DNA of 64,000 nucleotides from Candidatus Methylacidithermus pantelleriae (GCF_905250085.1 NZ_CAJNOB010000034.1:80007-144006); one strand, 5' to 3'; numbered from the stretch's first letter, positions 16,308 through 26,538 are shown. Translations and numbers: made by a program. The notes: generated by a model from the letters alone, not told the origin.

Positions 16308-16567
16308 GTCCGGCTCGAAAGCTTCTTTGGTTGTATCGTGTGCTGGGCACTCCTCTCCGTGTTTTCTGGCTTGGAGGGCTCGGTCATTGTCGATATTTTC
16401 CCACCTGTTCCGTGTATTTCGTCGAAGCAGTGGAACGGCATGGATGGGGAGTCGGAGTCTACTTGGCAATGCGGCGATTGTTGCGTTGCCATCCTTGGGG
16501 GGGATATGGGTACGATCCTGTCCCGCCCAGGTTGCCTGGCCCACGCAAAAGAAACGGAAGGTCATAA
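16304..16567 (+). CDS. yidD: Membrane protein insertion efficiency factor YidD
   Basis: An 87-residue protein with the YidD family core: [30 protein letters not shown], and [18 protein letters not shown]. The three cysteines of the CRYFPTC and RCHPW segments are conserved. YidD is an amphipathic membrane-associated protein that assists YidC. ATG at 16304 overlaps the rnpA stop (ATGA). The frame is open further upstream but without family similarity. Confidence 0.9.
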   Translation: MSPARKLLWLYRVLGTPLRVFWLGGLGHCRYFPTCSVYFVEAVERHGWGVGVYLAMRRLLRCHPWGGYGYDPVPPRLPGPRKRNGRS

Positions 16568-16573
16568 AAGGCG

Positions 16574-18277
16574 ATGGATCGATCCAATTGGACCGCCGTA
16601 TTGATCTGTCTTCTTCTCCTTTTGGCCTGGCAACTCTACCTCCAGCAACGCTATCCGACCCAGCCAGCGGAAGAGCCGAGCCGGGCGCTTCCGCGCAAGA
16701 GTCTCGCAGCCGGCCCCGGAGTGAGCCAGTGGCCTTTAGGCCATGCTTCCCCCGAGACGGCACCTTCGATTGTTTTGGAAAATGAGTCTATCCGTGCGGT
16801 GCTAACCAGTGCGGGCGGTGGCGTTTTGAACGTCGAGTTAAAGAAACACTGGGGGAATCGGGGTCATGTCATTCTTAACCGGGATGCTCGTGATCCGGTC
16901 TTGGAAATGATTCTTTGGAAGGGGGGAGAACAAGGGCCGCAGCCGTTGACCCAGTTTGAAACCGACCAAAAGCCTGGAGAGGTCATCTTTCGCACAACCC
17001 TCCCGGGAGGGATCCTGTTGGAACGGCATTATCGGTTGGCCGGCGATTACCTCATTCGCATGGAACAGCGGCTGACGAACCCGTCCGACCATGACGCATC
17101 AGTTTCCGAATGGTGGCTGAATCTAGGAATCGGTTCTCCTGCAGCGTCACAGGAACCCCCAAGGGAGCTTGCGGCTAACTGGTTTTTTGCCAAGGAGCTG
17201 CGGGTGGGCCGCGCCAGCGTCCTGGACTTTAATCCCTCCAGCTTTCTTGGGGTCACATGGCGGGAGGCTAGGGATCGCATTGTGAGCCAGGAAGGGGAGC
17301 TCGGCTGGGCGGCCGTCAAAAGCCAGTATTTTCTCCTTCTTCTCTTGCCGGATTCCCAGTTTCCTCCCGACGAGGTCCTTTGTTTCCGGCAACCGATCTG
17401 GGTTTTCGATCGAAAAGGGAATCGGGTTGAAACTCTAGCCATCCAGGCCCTGGCACGGTTTCCCTCCCTGTCAGTCCCGAAAGGGAAAACGACGGCCCAG
17501 GAGTTTCTTCTGTACGCGGGCCCAAAGGAATACCGCAGGCTACAGGCTTTGGGCCGGGACGCAGAAATGGCAATGGAGTTTGGAATGTGGGGCTGGATCA
17601 TCAAACCCCTGTTGGGCATTATGAATGGCCTTCACCGGCTCATTCCCAACTATGGGGTGGTCATTATCGTCTTTACACTTACCTTAAAAGCTCTTGCCTG
17701 GCCGCTGCAGTCTCTCGCCAATCGGCAGATGAGAGCCATGCAGCTTTTAACACCCAAAATCAGGGAGATCCAAGAGCGATACAAAGACGACCCCCAGAAA
17801 ATCCAATCAGAAACGTTTAAATTGTACAAAGAATACGGAGTGAACCCCACGGGTGGTTGTTTGCCGATTCTCATCCAGATCCCCATTTTTATCGGCTTCT
17901 ATCGTTTACTTCAAACTTCCGTGGAATTGCGTCACCAGTCTTTTCTCTGGATCCAGGATCTCACCCAACCTGACACCGTGTACACTTTGCCGGTTGTGGG
18001 TTTTGACGTGAACGTTCTCCCATTGATCATGGCGGGGACGCAATTCATTCTTGCTCGATTACAACCTTCTTCCGGAGATAACCCGCAGCTAAAATTGATC
18101 CAGTGGTTGCCGTTTGTGTTTGTCATCTTTTTGTACAATTTCGCGTCAGCCTTATGCCTCTACTGGACCGTGAACAATATCTGTACGATTTTCCAGACCT
18201 ATTGGAATCTCAAACAACCCCCTCCCACGTTGCAAAAGCGAAAGAAGCGTCCCGGGTTTTCCGCCTTGCGTCGGTGA
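16574..18277 (+). CDS. yidC: Membrane protein insertase YidC
   Basis: A 567-residue YidC of the Gram-negative type. There is an N-terminal membrane anchor (AVLICLLLLLAWQLYL), a large periplasmic domain to ~345, then the conserved insertase with YGVVIIVFTLTLKALAWPLQ (~360), the charged coiled-coil MRAMQLLTPKIREIQERYKD, GCLPILIQIPIFIGFYRLL (~440) and LCLYWTVNNICTIFQTYW near the end. It inserts membrane proteins alone or with SecYEG. It starts 6 bp after yidD. The usual downstream partners jag/khpB and mnmE are not present. Confidence 0.95.
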   Translation: MDRSNWTAVLICLLLLLAWQLYLQQRYPTQPAEEPSRALPRKSLAAGPGVSQWPLGHASPETAPSIVLENESIRAVLTSAGGGVLNVELKKHWGNRGHVILNRDARDPVLEMILWKGGEQGPQPLTQFETDQKPGEVIFRTTLPGGILLERHYRLAGDYLIRMEQRLTNPSDHDASVSEWWLNLGIGSPAASQEPPRELAANWFFAKELRVGRASVLDFNPSSFLGVTWREARDRIVSQEGELGWAAVKSQYFLLLLLPDSQFPPDEVLCFRQPIWVFDRKGNRVETLAIQALARFPSLSVPKGKTTAQEFLLYAGPKEYRRLQALGRDAEMAMEFGMWGWIIKPLLGIMNGLHRLIPNYGVVIIVFTLTLKALAWPLQSLANRQMRAMQLLTPKIREIQERYKDDPQKIQSETFKLYKEYGVNPTGGCLPILIQIPIFIGFYRLLQTSVELRHQSFLWIQDLTQPDTVYTLPVVGFDVNVLPLIMAGTQFILARLQPSSGDNPQLKLIQWLPFVFVIFLYNFASALCLYWTVNNICTIFQTYWNLKQPPPTLQKRKKRPGFSALRR

Positions 18278-18525
18278 AGGACCAAGCCGGATCCTTTTGG
18301 TCCTGGAGAGGATACCGGCCAGTGGCCCGGGAGGAACCCAGTCAAGCACCAAGGTGTCAACCTGTTGCTTGCATGGGTGGGACCGGTGAGCGGCTTGTCT
18401 TGCTTTTTGGGCAAAGAAATGAACCGGATGATATCCCTGCAGAAAACGGGACCGGGCCAAGAGGTTAGCGGGTTTGTGGGGATACAAGATACGGTTGGAT
18501 CCGAAAAAAGGCTGGGTAAGGCGTG

Positions 18526-20166
18526 ATGGATGATTCTACTCCTTCCTTTCAAGCCGCCCGGGAGTTTGATTTTGTGGTGGTAGGCAGCGGCTTGGCAGGG
18601 CTTTTTTTTGCTTGGAAGAGCGCTCAAAGGGGAACTGTAGCCCTTCTGACCAAGGGAAACCCGCAGGAAAGTAACACCCGCTATGCCCAGGGGGGGATAG
18701 CGTGCGTGATGTCTCCGGATGACTCGTTGGAACTCCACATTCAGGACACTCTCTTGGCTGGGGCTGGTCTTTGCAAAGAACCCGTCGTGAGAACGATCGT
18801 GGAGGCGGGGCCGGGTGTTGTCCGTGAACTTGTGGAATTAGGGGTTCCGTTTACTGCTCGAGAAAGTGGGGAAGGGGACGAATTTGACCTGGGCAGGGAA
18901 GGCGGGCATTCCCGAAGGAGAATCCTTCATGTGGATGACGCCACAGGAGAGGCTATCGAAAAGGTGCTCTGGGACCGCGTTGCCTCCCATCCGAGGGTGA
19001 GTGTTTTTCCTGGTTGGATGGCCGTAGAACTCATCACGTTGCGCCGGTTGGGTTTCGATGCGCAGGATCGATGCATCGGGATCTATGCTTTGGAACGGGC
19101 TACGGGAAAAATGGCTGCTTTTTTGGGCCAACACACGGTTCTGGCCACGGGCGGCTGTGGGAAAACCTATCTTTACACCTCTAACCCCGATGTGGCGACG
19201 GGGGATGGGGTTGCTATGGCTTTTCGCGCGGGGGTGCCCATCGCAAATATGGAGTTTATCCAGTTTCATCCTACCTGTTTGTATCATCCGGCAGCCAAAA
19301 ATTTTCTCATTAGCGAAGCCGTGCGAGGGGAGGGAGGGATTTTGCTCAATGCCCAGGGCCAGAGGTTTATGGAGGCGGTTCATCCTTTGAAGGAGCTAGC
19401 CCCGAGAGATGTGGTAGCGCGGGCGATTGAAGCGGAGATTAAGAAAAGCGGTCACCCGTGTGTCTATTTGGACATCCGGCACAAGGGAAGAGCGTATCTT
19501 ACGAAGCGGTTTCCCACGATTTATGCTAAATGTCTTTCTGTCGGCCTGGATATTGCCGAAGAACCGATTCCGGTGGTACCGGCCGCCCATTACCAGTGCG
19601 GGGGGATTGTCACAGATTGGGAAGGCCGCACCCCGCTGCCCGGTCTTTGGGCAATTGGAGAGGTGGCTTGCACGGGGTTCCACGGAGCCAACCGGTTGGC
19701 AAGCAATTCCCTTTTGGAAGCCGCGGTGATGGCAGACCGAGCTGCCCGTGCCGCACAGAAGGAACAGGCTTCGCGCTTGGCCGTAACCCTTCCCGAATGG
19801 GATCCGCGGGGAAAGACTCTCTCCGACGAGCGTCTCATCATCGCTCAGAACTGGCGGGAAATTCGACAGCTCATGTGGGACTACGTTGGCATTGTGCGAA
19901 CGGTCTCCCGGCTACAAAGAGCGCGCCAGCGGCTTAACGGAATCGTATCGGAAATCGAGGAAATGTTTGAAAGCCAGTCCCTTACTGCTGATCTCGTCGA
20001 GCTTCGCAACCTAGCATGGGTCGCTTGCCTGATTGTGGACTGTGCGCTTTCACGGCGGGAAAGTCGAGGACTTCACTACGTTCTGGACTATCCCGAGCCA
20101 GACGCTACAAGGCCCCCGCAGGATACCGTGCTCTGGCGGGAGCCTCTTCCGTTGAGGGGTCGGTGA
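18526..20166 (+). CDS. nadB: L-aspartate oxidase
   Basis: A 546-residue flavoprotein. The FAD dinucleotide motif VVVGSGLAGLFFAW is at ~14-27, followed by ESNTRYAQGGIA, the substrate-site HSRRRILHVDDATGEAI, LATGGCGKTYLYTSNPDVATGDG, and PAAHYQCGGI plus GLWAIGEVACTGFHGANRLASNSLLE at the C-terminal part of the FAD domain. It oxidises aspartate to iminoaspartate, the first step of de novo NAD synthesis. ATG at 18526 directly follows an in-frame GTG at 18523, so either may serve. It stands alone; nadA and nadC are not nearby. Confidence 0.93.
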   Translation: MDDSTPSFQAAREFDFVVVGSGLAGLFFAWKSAQRGTVALLTKGNPQESNTRYAQGGIACVMSPDDSLELHIQDTLLAGAGLCKEPVVRTIVEAGPGVVRELVELGVPFTARESGEGDEFDLGREGGHSRRRILHVDDATGEAIEKVLWDRVASHPRVSVFPGWMAVELITLRRLGFDAQDRCIGIYALERATGKMAAFLGQHTVLATGGCGKTYLYTSNPDVATGDGVAMAFRAGVPIANMEFIQFHPTCLYHPAAKNFLISEAVRGEGGILLNAQGQRFMEAVHPLKELAPRDVVARAIEAEIKKSGHPCVYLDIRHKGRAYLTKRFPTIYAKCLSVGLDIAEEPIPVVPAAHYQCGGIVTDWEGRTPLPGLWAIGEVACTGFHGANRLASNSLLEAAVMADRAARAAQKEQASRLAVTLPEWDPRGKTLSDERLIIAQNWREIRQLMWDYVGIVRTVSRLQRARQRLNGIVSEIEEMFESQSLTADLVELRNLAWVACLIVDCALSRRESRGLHYVLDYPEPDATRPPQDTVLWREPLPLRGR

Positions 20167-20545
20167 AGGAAGAGCGCGTTGATTTTTCCGTGTCCAAGTG
20201 GCTATTACGAGGAGCTTTTTTTGCGACGGGTGCGCAGGGGAAGAAGGGGTGGTTTTCCCAGCAAACTCTGGTTTGGAGGAAGAGGCGGGTTTCCGAGACG
20301 ATTTTTTTCTAGGGAAAAGGGGGATCAAACAGCGAAGACGCGGTCCAGGCTTACGGGGAAAATCGTGACCCTTTCTGGATTTGACCACATTCGCTGCCTC
20401 TCTTTCCCTCGGGCAGAAAGAGGCGGAAGAGAGAATCTTTTTTCTCTTCTTTCATAGATCCTCCCCAAAGAAACGCGCGATTTCCATCGCGGGAAAAACG
20501 GCGGATCCATGAAGCGCTCCCCATGGGGTGTAGAATGTGGTAGAT
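20167..20545. other. Gap between nadB and the IS remnant
   Basis: 380 bp, no recognisable gene. It should contain the left end of the decayed IS200/IS605 element, but I cannot define the boundary hairpin. Confidence 0.35.
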
Positions 20546-20562
20546 CATCGAGAGGGTCACCA

Positions 20563-20958
20563 ATGGCAACGGCGTACATCCCAACGGCCGACCAACTGAT
20601 CTGGTGTCCGCAGGATCGGTGCAACGCGTTGGCCGGAGCGGTGGCTAGCGAAACGGGAGCGATTCCAGATGCGATCTGCGCCGAACGTGGGTAGCCTGTG
20701 ATCTCCCAGGAGCTCCAGCCAGATGACAGTAACCTTTTTGTCGGGATCCTGCCTGGTATCGCCGTGGCCGATGCCCGTTAAGCTGCTCCAGGGTGTGACG
20801 GCGAGGGGCGGTTCCAGCGTTTCTTTGAGTGGAAGAAGCCGCTGTGGGGCGGCAAACTGTGGTCGCCGTCGTAGTCCGTTGGCACGGCCGGCAATGGGAG
20901 CGCCGAGACCGTCTGCCGCTCTATCGAGGGTTCTTAGCATGTCACCCCAAGGAGGTAA
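20563..20958 (+). pseudogene. tnpA: Broken Y1 (HUH) transposase TnpA, IS200/IS605 family
   Basis: Translation from ATG 20563 (AGAGGG 7 bases upstream) gives TADQLIWCPQDRCNALAGAV, then ICAERG, a stop, and ISQELQPDDSNLFVGILPG. This is the TnpA region normally reading PDHVHLFV, with the HUH histidines lost. Compensating frame slips follow around 20780-20815, then RFFEWKKPLWGGKLWSPS, a stop where the catalytic-Tyr segment (YFVGTAGN) should lie, and SVGTAGNGSAETVCRSIEG. It ends at 20958 after ~132 codons, the usual family length. At least three in-frame stops (near 20692, 20780 and 20872) show that it is inactive. Confidence 0.8.
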
Positions 20959-20961
20959 GCC

Positions 20962-22060
20962 ATGATGGGGAAGGCGTCGATCCAACGGGATGTTACGCCG
21001 GTAGAAGCAAGACTTACTACACTCTGCTCGGCCTACGCCGACGCTTGCCACCGGGTCAATCCCGTGGTGCGCGAGCATTGCGTCTGGAACAGGGTAGCCC
21101 TGCACCAGTGGCGCGCCTACACCCTGCTGTGCTAGTCCAACGCCGTTGGGCACCCAGATGTGCTGCAACGCCATTTCTACGGTGTCCAAGGCCTACAGGG
21201 GAGACAAGGGAAGGGGATGCATTAGGTAGGAGACACCCGTTCCGACCATCCGCTTTGCCCATGTCAGCATGCACTTCGACAAGCGCACCTACACACGTAA
21301 AGGTGAGAGGGTCTTGCTTTCCACGATCGATGGCCGCATCAAGTTCCCGTTGCATGGGGGCGACTACCCAACGCGCATCCCTGCCTCGGGTCGGCCCAAG
21401 GAAGCAGAATGGGTCGTTCGCGATAGGACATGGTATCGGAACCCCGTCGTCGAAAGGAAAGAAAGCCACGCTCTGGGATCCAGCCCCATGCTGCGCCGAG
21501 AGGTCGGGTGAAAAAGTTTTGCCCCACAAGCACGGGCAAAATCTTTGGCGGCGGATAGTTGCGCGACAAGGGCGACTTGCTCCCTTGCGCTGCGTCGTCG
21601 TTTTCCCTCCAATGGCAGCCAGAGCGCTAGACAAAAGCCTCCGGCAGGACTCCGACAAAAAGATGCGGCTGCGTTCGGTACATGAACCCCAAAGCGAGGA
21701 GAGCCATCGTCGGGGCCGCCATCAAGGCCGACGTTGCCAGGATCGGGATGGACGACCTCACGAACGCCGCAGAGCGGAGGAAGGCCGGCAAGCGGGTTCG
21801 CGCCCGTTAGCACCGCTGGGCGTGGCGGCAGCTGCCATCCTTCCTCGACTACGTCGAGCCAGTAGCTTCCATGCGCCCGACCTGCCTGTGTTGGGGAGGT
21901 CTGGGGACACGCTCGAGCGATCGCTTCGATGTGTCCTCACGGTGGTCCCCCGGCGCACAGCGACGTCAATACAACTCGGAATTTTGCTTGGATTGGCGAG
22001 GCTCTGGTTTCGCCCAGGGCGGCCGTAAAGACGCCTGATGTTGGGAGCATGAGGAAGGTC
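20962..22060 (+). pseudogene. tnpB: Broken TnpB (RNA-guided nuclease family), IS605 type
   Basis: Fragments in several frames line up with TnpB in order: YADACHRVNPVVREHCVWNR at the N-terminus, HFDKRTYTRKGERVLL and IDGRIKFPLHGGDY (21270-21360), STGKIFGGG (21525-21555, just after the place of the RuvC-I Asp), RYMNPKARRAI..AIKADVARIGMDDLTN (21680-21765), AGKRVRAR and HRWAWRQLPSFLDYV (21785-21855), and the terminal CPHGGPPAHSDVNTTRNFAW (21929-21990) with the RuvC-III Asp. The Zn-finger cysteines are partly lost. Several frameshifts and stops make it non-functional. Confidence 0.75.
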
Positions 22061-22838
22061 AGCCATCTTTGCGTTCGACAAGAAAGCTTGCGAGTTCACT
22101 CGCGGGTCGTTTCTTTCCCACAAGTGAAAATCGCTTCACGGCGAGCTTTTTTCGAGATAGATGTTTTCTTTTGCGTACTTTCTCTAGTTGGCTGCCCGAC
22201 CACAGTCCACAGGCGTGCGAGTGGCACGGCATGGTGCAACCTGAGCCTCGAAGAGGATGTATTCGAGCGCTCTTCCGGGGAGCAATCGCCCATTACAAAT
22301 TTGAAGGCGGCTGTGGAGGATAAGCCGGCGTTTTCCCAACCAAACAAAACGCGTCTTTCCTGAACTCCTTCGCTCCCCGCGCCTGCGTTTCTTGTCGCAG
22401 GAAACTTTTTGCCTTTTGAGAGGATAACCCTCCCGAAGGATTCCTTCTCGAGCCCCTTACGGGATCTCAAATCCCTAGTCCGACTTCCTCCTATTTCGAG
22501 GGGGAGGAAGGTGCGAAAGCGTTTGGCGCAATACGGTTAGAGGCGGAGAGGGGCGGCCCGCAAAGCGGCAACTCCTCCTGCGGATTGGTAAGGAGAATGG
22601 CTGACCGATCGCCCATCATGTCTTTCGGAGCAACCGGCGACGATTCGGAAATGGCCCAAGAGGTTATCACGGATGGGGGAGAAGCGTTTTTTAAGTTACT
22701 GCGGATGGTTTTTGTATGGGACCGGCGGTTGGTGAGCTTGGCCAACTTGCGCGCGCTGGGGCACCAGGAGCGGGGAGATTTTGGATGGGCTTACGACTGC
22801 AAAGGAGTCCGTAAGTCTTGGAGGATATCCGCAAGGGT
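22061..22838. other. Eroded region after the IS remnant
   Basis: About 780 bp without a recognisable gene. The proximal part may contain the right end of the IS element and the region that would encode a TnpB guide RNA. Confidence 0.35.
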
Positions 22839-23116
22839 AGACGATCGAACTTCGCAGGTCTCTTCTCCCGAAGGAAAGGAGCGAGTGTTGGACGTCGAAG
22901 GAATTCTTCCTGGACAACGGATTTTTGGAGTCGAAAGAGCTCCAGCCCCTGGCCTATGAGCGGGCCATGCGGCAGAGCGATACGGCCGAGATCCCGGAAG
23001 AACGGGAATGGATCACCCAGCGCATGGAAAAAGGAGAGCTAAGGGATCCGGAAAAGATTGACCGTTCGGTGAGCCACATTTTTTCCTTGTATCGTGGTCA
23101 TGGGTACTCTGCGTAG
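22839..23116 (+). pseudogene. C-terminal remnant of an unknown protein
   Basis: A frame without good start runs from ~22840 to a TAG at 23114-23116. It reads CWTSKEFFLDNGFLESKELQ, then AYERAMRQSDTAEIP, EEREWITQRMEKGELRD and DRSVSHIFSLYRGHGYSA. The helical, charged composition is protein-like, while the upstream part in the same frame is closed by a stop. A TTG at 22925 could start a 63-residue piece. I do not recognise the family. It is probably a truncated gene in a decayed zone. Confidence 0.35.
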
Positions 23117-23973
23117 AGCCTAGAGTGAAGTCAGGCTCTAAGTTTTCGAAGAGGCCCTGGAGACGGAAAAAAGTGCTTGAGGGGAAGGATCAGATCCTAA
23201 CAGACTAAAAGGGCCTTCCCCCTAGAGAAGCCGTCCGGCCCGAAAACCGACTCTCCGCGGTGGGAAGAGGTTTCTCGAAGCTCTAAAGATGGGCTACAAA
23301 CTCCGCCCGATCTCCCACAACGATCCGCAACGGGTCCCTTGCGCACGTCTTTGTGCCCACGTGAGCCTTCCTGCTGGACCGGTATCTTAAGAAACTCCAA
23401 GCCGCCAAGCTTCCTTTTTCCCGAGGAAAACCCCTGGATCGCCCTCCAAACGATCCCCGTGGTCCAGCTACCATGCGATAACGAAACACCCAGCGGCGTT
23501 ACCGCCAGCGGCTCCCACGCCCGCTGAGTCGGCTCCACCCTCCGAATCCCTGCATGAGAGCCGTGGTCGACCCCAAGGGCGGAAAACATTAGGCCCTATG
23601 GGGCCAATGGCCATTTTTTCTGTCACGTATCAATCAGTTACGACGCAATCACCCAACATGACTAGCTCCACCCGATCCAGGGAGGCGAGTTCTTTGCCTT
23701 GCAGCCTAACTCCAAGCCGCTTCCATAGGGCTTGACTGCAGCTGGCACTAAACCTCTCCATGGCTATAGCCAGGGGCGTGCGCGGCGCTTGTGGGTTAAA
23801 AACTTCAAGAAGGGTGGCTAGCTTCCGTGGGGCCAGTGATATTCCGGCACGGAAACCGTGGGTGACACGGTTCAAGGGTCGTCGTCGGCGAGCTTTCCTG
23901 GGGAGTGGAGCCGTTGTTTAGGGTGTGGGGAACGGTTGCGGAGGGGAAATAACTCTTTTAGCCTTTCCTTCAA
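23117..23973. other. Gap of 860 bp, no supportable gene
   Basis: Opposed frames at 23197-23589 and 23630-23875 (minus) do not resemble known proteins. The frame at 23630-23875 (81 residues, contains LGVRLQGKELASLDRVELVM) might be a fragment, but there is no start signal. Confidence 0.4.
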
Positions 23974-24423
23974 ATGATCGATTGGATGGCGCGGATTCCA
24001 GCCATTGTCTGGGCCTTCTGTCTTGTGAGTTTTGCTTTGGTGATGGATCGATGGATTCCCATTGCCCATGGAGTTGTCTGCCAAGCTTGTGGAGCCATCC
24101 TTTTTCTTTTAGGTTTGGGGACGAGTTCCTGGGCTTGGCTCCTTTTGGCAAGGCATCACTGTTTGGGGCTCCCGACTGACGCCCCGCCGAGACTCGTCCA
24201 GGAGGGGCCTTTCCGTTGGTCTCGAAACCCAATGTACTTGGGGACGTTGGCGATAATGATGGCTTTTCCGTTCTGGACTGGCTCCGCGTATTTCTGGCTA
24301 GCCTGTGTGCTCTATTTTGCGATTGTCGGCGAGTGCCACATCCCGCTTGAGGAAGCAACGCTGCGGGAACGATTTGGAATGGCTTTTGATTCCTACTGCC
24401 AGAGAGTCCGCCGGTGGCTGTAA
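23974..24423 (+). CDS. Isoprenylcysteine carboxyl methyltransferase-like membrane protein
   Basis: A 149-residue membrane protein with about four helices and the ICMT/PEMT C-terminal signature: GPFRWSRNPMYLGTLAIM (~73-90), then ECHIPLEEATLRERFGMAF and YCQRVRRWL at the end. This SAM-binding fold methylates isoprenylated or lipid substrates in the inner membrane; the bacterial substrates are mostly unknown. ATG at 23974 is the first sensible start, followed by an amphipathic segment MIDWMARIPAIVWAF. It is convergent with the ArnT-like gene. Confidence 0.78.
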   Translation: MIDWMARIPAIVWAFCLVSFALVMDRWIPIAHGVVCQACGAILFLLGLGTSSWAWLLLARHHCLGLPTDAPPRLVQEGPFRWSRNPMYLGTLAIMMAFPFWTGSAYFWLACVLYFAIVGECHIPLEEATLRERFGMAFDSYCQRVRRWL

Positions 24424-24553
24424 AAAGAAGGAGCAGGGATTTCTTTCTCCGGCAATGCTCTACTCGGGCCGCGCGCGCCGACCTTTCTCCCATCGATCCC
24501 AAGCTGGCTCCCACGCCAAAGCCTGGGGATCGGAGGCAAAAGGGTTCTCCCTT

Positions 24554-26245
24554 TTAGTTCGGAGAAGCGGTTGGTTTTGGGGGAACGGCAGGAGCGCTTC
24601 GTGGGCATTTCCACGTGAGCCACACCCAGGAAAAACGAGCCACGTTTAGCCCCTGGAAAACAACTGCTCCGGGAGTTTCTTTCCCTTTGTTGGGAAAGTA
24701 TTGGGAAATCTCGGGGGAGCTCTTCTTTTCTAAGAGGATTCGAAGGTAGGTAGAAAGAGACTTTTCCTCCACCGCCTGGAGCTCTCCCTTGCACTCGGCA
24801 AGCTTGGTGGGAGGGGAGGCAAGAGGGGAACCCTTGGAGCTAGCATCCTCAAAGATCCAGAGGTGGCGAGAGTAAAAGACAAGACTCGGTTCTTCAAATC
24901 CCTTGGCTACGTAAGGACAAGGACAGGGATGTGCGCGAAGCGCTTGGCCCAAGATCAGGCTGGGGGAAAGATTCCGAAGTTCCGATGCAAAGATTCCCAT
25001 ACTGATTGCTCCCACAAGGACGGGAAGGTAGGCCCAGGATTCCTTCCCATGAAAGGCAAGAAGCCCCAAAACACACCATGCTAGAAGCAGAAGGGAGAGG
25101 CTTGCCAAAAGAAAAGAAAGCTTTTGAGCACACGGAGAGAGGGCTTTTGCCAGAAAGCTCAATACTCCTGCCAGAAGAACAAAAATGATGAGAAACACGC
25201 AAAGAAACGCCCGGTCAAACGAGGAGGGGGAAGGTTTTTCTTTCCATGCCGCCCCGAACAAAAGAAAGAAAGCTGGGAAGCCGGGCAGGATGTAGTGCGG
25301 TAGCTGGGTGGCATAGAAGGAAAAAAGGAGGATGGGAGAAAGAAACCACGCCCAGAGAAAGGAAATGCGAGGGTCGTGACGATGCTTGAGGGAGTATTGG
25401 ACAACGGCTGGGATAAATCCGGACCAAGGGAAAAGACTGATCCATAGAGTGACAAAATAGTAAAAGGGGATGTACAAGCGCCCGTTAAACGCTTCCCAAC
25501 CCCTGGCCAAAACGTGTTCCCCCAAGCCAACTCTCGCCCATTGTCCATGGGTCAGTTGAAGGGCCGGTACAGCCCAAAGGGATGTAAGAGCCAGGCAAAA
25601 GGGGATTCCCCAAGCTAGGCCGACGTGTCTCCAGGGTAAAGGGGAACGGCAAAAGACGTAGCGATGGAGAAGGACACTCCCAAGGGGGACAAGCCAGGCT
25701 ACCGGTCCTTTGAAAAGAAAGCCCAGGGCAAGGGAGACATAAAGGAAGAGCTGCCACCGAAGGAGCGAGGTAGCAGGTCGGTGCAGCAGTCGAAAAAGGG
25801 AGTAGTGGGTCAGGGAAACGAAGAGGACCATGGGTGTGTCGGCCACCGCAAGCCGTCCCTGCAAAAGGAGCTGGAGACTTGTTCCCAGCCCAAGCATTGC
25901 TAAGAAGGCAGCTCTTGGGCCAAAAAGCCTGGTGCTCGTTGTCCCGACAAAGGCAAGGAGAGCAAAGGTGGATAAAACCACGGGAAGACGGGCAGCCAAC
26001 TCTCCTGGACCCAAAACCCGGTAGAAAGGAATCATCGTCCAGTAGATCCCCGGAGGTTTGTCGTAGCGCGGCACTCCATTAAAATGCGGGACAAGGTACC
26101 GGGATTGCTCGATCATCTCCCGCGTCGCCTCGGCAAATCGTGGCTCGTCGCGGTCCAGGAGAGGCAGGGTGGAAAGACCGGAGAAATAAAGGAAAAGGAG
26201 ACTAAGAAAACCGGCAATCCACCCAGGTGAGTTCCAACGGGCCAT
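24554..26245 (-). CDS. ArnT-like glycosyltransferase (GT83/PMT family)
   Basis: A 563-residue integral membrane protein with ~11 helices. The N-terminal periplasmic loop contains the family signature LLDRDEPRFAEATREMIEQ with the DE pair of the catalytic site, then YDKPPGIYWTMI. This matches ArnT and related polyprenyl-phosphate-sugar transferases that modify lipid A or glycans on the periplasmic side. Whether the sugar is aminoarabinose is unknown; no arn genes are near. ATG at 26245 follows a non-conserved upstream extension open to 26314. It is divergent from the rRNA operon. Confidence 0.82.
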   Translation of the reverse strand: MARWNSPGWIAGFLSLLFLYFSGLSTLPLLDRDEPRFAEATREMIEQSRYLVPHFNGVPRYDKPPGIYWTMIPFYRVLGPGELAARLPVVLSTFALLAFVGTTSTRLFGPRAAFLAMLGLGTSLQLLLQGRLAVADTPMVLFVSLTHYSLFRLLHRPATSLLRWQLFLYVSLALGFLFKGPVAWLVPLGSVLLHRYVFCRSPLPWRHVGLAWGIPFCLALTSLWAVPALQLTHGQWARVGLGEHVLARGWEAFNGRLYIPFYYFVTLWISLFPWSGFIPAVVQYSLKHRHDPRISFLWAWFLSPILLFSFYATQLPHYILPGFPAFFLLFGAAWKEKPSPSSFDRAFLCVFLIIFVLLAGVLSFLAKALSPCAQKLSFLLASLSLLLLAWCVLGLLAFHGKESWAYLPVLVGAISMGIFASELRNLSPSLILGQALRAHPCPCPYVAKGFEEPSLVFYSRHLWIFEDASSKGSPLASPPTKLAECKGELQAVEEKSLSTYLRILLEKKSSPEISQYFPNKGKETPGAVVFQGLNVARFSWVWLTWKCPRSAPAVPPKPTASPN

Positions 26246-26380
26246 CTTGGACCAGAGGGGACAGGAGCGAGGATTCAAGGAGGAAAGTTTCCTGGGACGA
26301 CGGTGCAGTTGCAAGCGCGGGAATCCTGCTTTTTATATTGGTACAAAGAAGCGCTGCCAGGTTGGGCAAACAAAAGGGGG

Positions 26381-26409
26381 TTGACTTGGCGGCTCGGAAT
26401 TGGTTTATT
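26381..26409 (+). promoter_or_regulatory. Candidate rRNA promoter
   Basis: TTGACT (26381-26386), a 17-base spacer and TTTATT (26404-26409) form a sigma-70-like pair ~255 bp upstream of 16S. The -10 matches the consensus in four of six positions only. Confidence 0.4.
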
Positions 26410-26538
26410 TCTTTCCCCCGAAAGGGGAGGACAGGATTGGGCCAACCGGCCCGGTTGCTCTTTGAAAACGCGTGGGAGAAAATGGGTGTCCCGAAATGGG
26501 ATTCCTGGTCCTGGGTGAGGCTTCCGTTGGGGAAGTCA

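Larger units (their letters stand above)
20546..22060 (+). mobile_element. Decayed IS200/IS605-family element (tnpA + tnpB)
   Basis: Two adjacent pseudogenes in the order and spacing of an IS605-type element: a Y1/HUH transposase remnant (20563-20958) followed after 3 bp by a TnpB remnant (20962 to about 22060). Both are interrupted by stops and frameshifts, so the element is dead. Ends were not resolved; the limits given are those of the coding remnants plus the ribosome site of tnpA. Confidence 0.75.

Noticed and set aside
20557..21189. 210-residue minus-strand open frame
   Set aside because: It is antisense to the tnpA/tnpB remnant, whose plus-strand motifs are unmistakable. No motif in the minus frame.
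20829..22028. 399-residue plus-strand open frame
   Set aside because: It runs in the wrong frame relative to the TnpA and TnpB motifs; an Arg/Pro-rich GC artefact over the decayed element.
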